Positions 13,967-15,002 of a DNA stretch of 15,002 bases are shown here, in pieces. The stretch is from an uncultured Pseudogracilibacillus sp. (GTDB lineage: Bacteria > Bacillota > Bacilli > Bacillales > Amphibacillaceae). The notes under the pieces are model-generated. The model made no database searches. It was not told where the DNA came from and saw only the letters and a program-made list of their open reading frames with translations. Positions within the stretch are counted from its first letter, which is position 1; every line of letters starts with the position of its first letter. Where the stretch lies: the NCBI GenBank assembly GCA_937960785.1, contig CALGOZ010000052.1:1-15002 (forward strand), given 5' to 3'. Both the position numbers and the translations under genes were made by a program.

Positions 13967-14028
13967 TCCTTAGTATTTTTTACGTTGGATGGTTTCGAAC
14001 AACGGTGAGAATGCTCACAAATACCAAG
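13967..14028 (-). promoter_or_regulatory. Structured leader of queT, candidate preQ1-type riboswitch
   Basis: Read on the minus strand, three helices abut without gaps. The outer stem CTTGGTATTT/AAATACTAAG (14028-14019/13978-13969) has 10 bp with one G-U pair. GTGAG-CATT-CTCAC spans 14018-14005. CGTTG/CAACG spans 14004-13983 and has a 12-base loop beginning TTC. The third hairpin plus its A-rich tail TAAAAAATACTAAGG resembles preQ1-I aptamers: 5-bp stem, UUC at loop positions 6-8, C at position 17 and an A-rich tail running into the Shine-Dalgarno site. However, I cannot find a good pseudoknot pairing between the loop and the tail. The outer stem uses the same tail, so the two folds would compete. 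The structure is seen; the ligand is inferred from the gene. Confidence 0.4.
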
Positions 14029-14100
14029 TATAGACAAAGTTTTAGCAAAAAGCTAGTACGAGATAATTTCCAAGTGGAAAATGGAGGATTATTCATTTTA

Positions 14101-14109
14101 TGATATACT
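14101..14109 (+). promoter_or_regulatory. Extended -10 promoter of the hydrolase gene
   Basis: TGATATACT: a -10 of 5/6 (TATACT) with extended TG. The predicted start near 14116 lies downstream of the first in-frame ATG (14100) and just before AGGAGGG (14130-14136), supporting translation from TTG 14142. No good -35 is seen at the expected distance. Confidence 0.5.
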
Positions 14110-14141
14110 GTTGTAAACGCTCAAAAGCTAGGAGGGATACT

Positions 14142-14948
14142 TTGCTTTTTAATAAAGCGTCCTCTTCAGGAGAAGTAAGTAATGTCCATTATTTAAATGG
14201 AAAAATAACGATGGGACCCGTCCGTTTAAACGTCCATTCATTTTATACTGATGGTGTATTAATTGATACTGGATCTCCATCTCTGTTTAAGCAGTTTAAG
14301 CCCTTTTTCGATACTCACGATATCGACCAAGTCGTACTAACTCATCATCATGAAGATCATTCAGGTGGTGCAGCTTATTTACAGCAGCAATACAATGTCC
14401 CGATTTTTATGCATCCATTACTTATCGAGAGTTGTACGAAGCGGGCAAAATACCCTTTTTATCGAAAAGCATTTTGGGGTGTGCGTGCTGCCTTTCAAGC
14501 TAAGCCCCTTGGAGATACGTTTCAATCGCGCTCGGCAACGTGGAAAGTAATCGAAACACCAGGTCATGCAACAGATCACGTTTCCTTTATAAACGAAGAA
14601 ACAGGACAACTATTTTCTGGTGATTTGTTTGTTCATCCCGAGACGAAACTAATTTTAAGAGATGAGAGTATTCCACAAATTATCGACTCGATCAAAAGAT
14701 TATTAACCTATGACTTTGAGGAAATGTTTTGCTGTCATGCTGGCTACGTCAAAGATGGTAGAGTAGCTTTAAAGGAGAAATTATCCTACTTAATGGAATT
14801 GCGTGACAAAGTATTACATCTAGCAGAGAAAGGCTTATCAGAGAAAGAAATTCATCAACGAATTTTTCCAAAACGATATCCGATTACGTTTTTATCCCTT
14901 GGAGAATGGGATTCGAAACATATAATCCATTCGATTTTGCAAGCATAA
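14142..14948 (+). CDS. Metallo-beta-lactamase-fold hydrolase, glyoxalase II-like
   Basis: A stand-alone MBL-fold domain of 268 residues, probably a cytoplasmic Zn-dependent hydrolase of a thioester, lactone or phosphoester; the substrate cannot be told. The metal ligands are complete: THHHEDH (His68, His70, Asp72, His73), TPGHATDH with His142, FSGDLF with Asp161, and CCHAGYV with His199. A C-terminal helical part (about 205-268) with GLSEKEIHQRIFP resembles the winged-helix-like end of MBL proteins related to RNase Z/LACTB2, as I recall them. The start is TTG 14142, five bases after AGGAGGG; the frame is open back to ATG 14100, but that lies upstream of the predicted transcription start. It is transcribed away from queT. 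Family assignment is firm; physiological role unknown. Confidence 0.85.
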   Translation: MLFNKASSSGEVSNVHYLNGKITMGPVRLNVHSFYTDGVLIDTGSPSLFKQFKPFFDTHDIDQVVLTHHHEDHSGGAAYLQQQYNVPIFMHPLLIESCTKRAKYPFYRKAFWGVRAAFQAKPLGDTFQSRSATWKVIETPGHATDHVSFINEETGQLFSGDLFVHPETKLILRDESIPQIIDSIKRLLTYDFEEMFCCHAGYVKDGRVALKEKLSYLMELRDKVLHLAEKGLSEKEIHQRIFPKRYPITFLSLGEWDSKHIIHSILQA

Positions 14949-14949
14949 A

Positions 14950-15002
14950 AAAGAGCCTCGAACCTTCTTTAAGTCGTTAGTAAGAAGGGAGGCTCTTTAA
15001 TT
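14950..15002 (+). terminator. Intrinsic terminator of the hydrolase gene, at the window end
   Basis: AAAGAGCCT (14950-14958) pairs with AGGCTCTTT (14990-14998), and inside it CCTTCTT/AAGAAGG (14963-14969/14982-14988) extends the stem across a small asymmetric internal loop, with a 12-base apical loop. The tail past AATT is cut off by the window edge. Confidence 0.75.

Noticed and set aside
14027..14032. Minus-strand TATACT as the -10 of the queT promoter
   Set aside because: A start from it would fall near 14020 and cut off the 5' arm of the outer leader stem, and no -35 fits. The true queT promoter was not located.

Overview
The window (about 38% GC by eye, strong AGGAGG-type Shine-Dalgarno sites, GTG/TTG starts, sigma-A promoters and a CcpA cre box) comes from a low-GC Gram-positive bacterium of the order Bacillales. 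The order arginase - cdaA - cdaR - glmM is what I recall from Staphylococcus and related Bacillales. The use of the mevalonate route for isoprenoids points away from a typical Bacillus, which uses the MEP route, and towards Staphylococcaceae or a mevalonate-using Bacillaceae/Planococcaceae lineage. This placement is inference. Gene content is conserved housekeeping metabolism; I see no phage, insertion sequence, CRISPR array or defence genes.

Layout. (1) 1-125: the 3' part of a tRNA-Gln(UUG) and a palindromic terminator. (2) 186-4714: a mevalonate cluster, mvaA - mvaK1 - mvaD - mvaK2, giving HMG-CoA to isopentenyl diphosphate; HMG-CoA synthase and IPP isomerase are not in the window. (3) 4744-5793: arginase with its own promoter and terminator. 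(4) 5927-10267: an extended -10 promoter followed by cdaA, cdaR, glmM and a plsC-type acyltransferase, closed by a terminator. CdaA makes c-di-AMP, CdaR is its membrane-anchored regulator, and GlmM makes glucosamine-1-phosphate for peptidoglycan and is known to bind and inhibit CdaA. (5) 10268-10736: a long non-coding stretch ending in a CcpA-controlled promoter. (6) 10737-13394: glpK, then dhaL and dhaM with their own promoter. This is glycerol and dihydroxyacetone phosphorylation, but with no dhaK. (7) 13409-13447: a terminator shared by the convergent dhaM and queT. (8) 13466-14028: a minus-strand queT-family queuosine-precursor transporter gene whose leader folds into a compact three-way junction with preQ1-I-like features. 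(9) 14101-14998: a metallo-beta-lactamase-fold hydrolase and its terminator.

The most informative leads are the queT leader, the dhaLM pair lacking dhaK, the joining of mvaA to the mevalonate kinases, the stem-loop inside the mevalonate operon, and the folded RNA in front of the plsC terminator. Several starts are set by Shine-Dalgarno position rather than by the longest reading frame (mvaA 289, glmM TTG 8124, dhaL 12368, dhaM 12999, queT 13954, hydrolase TTG 14142).
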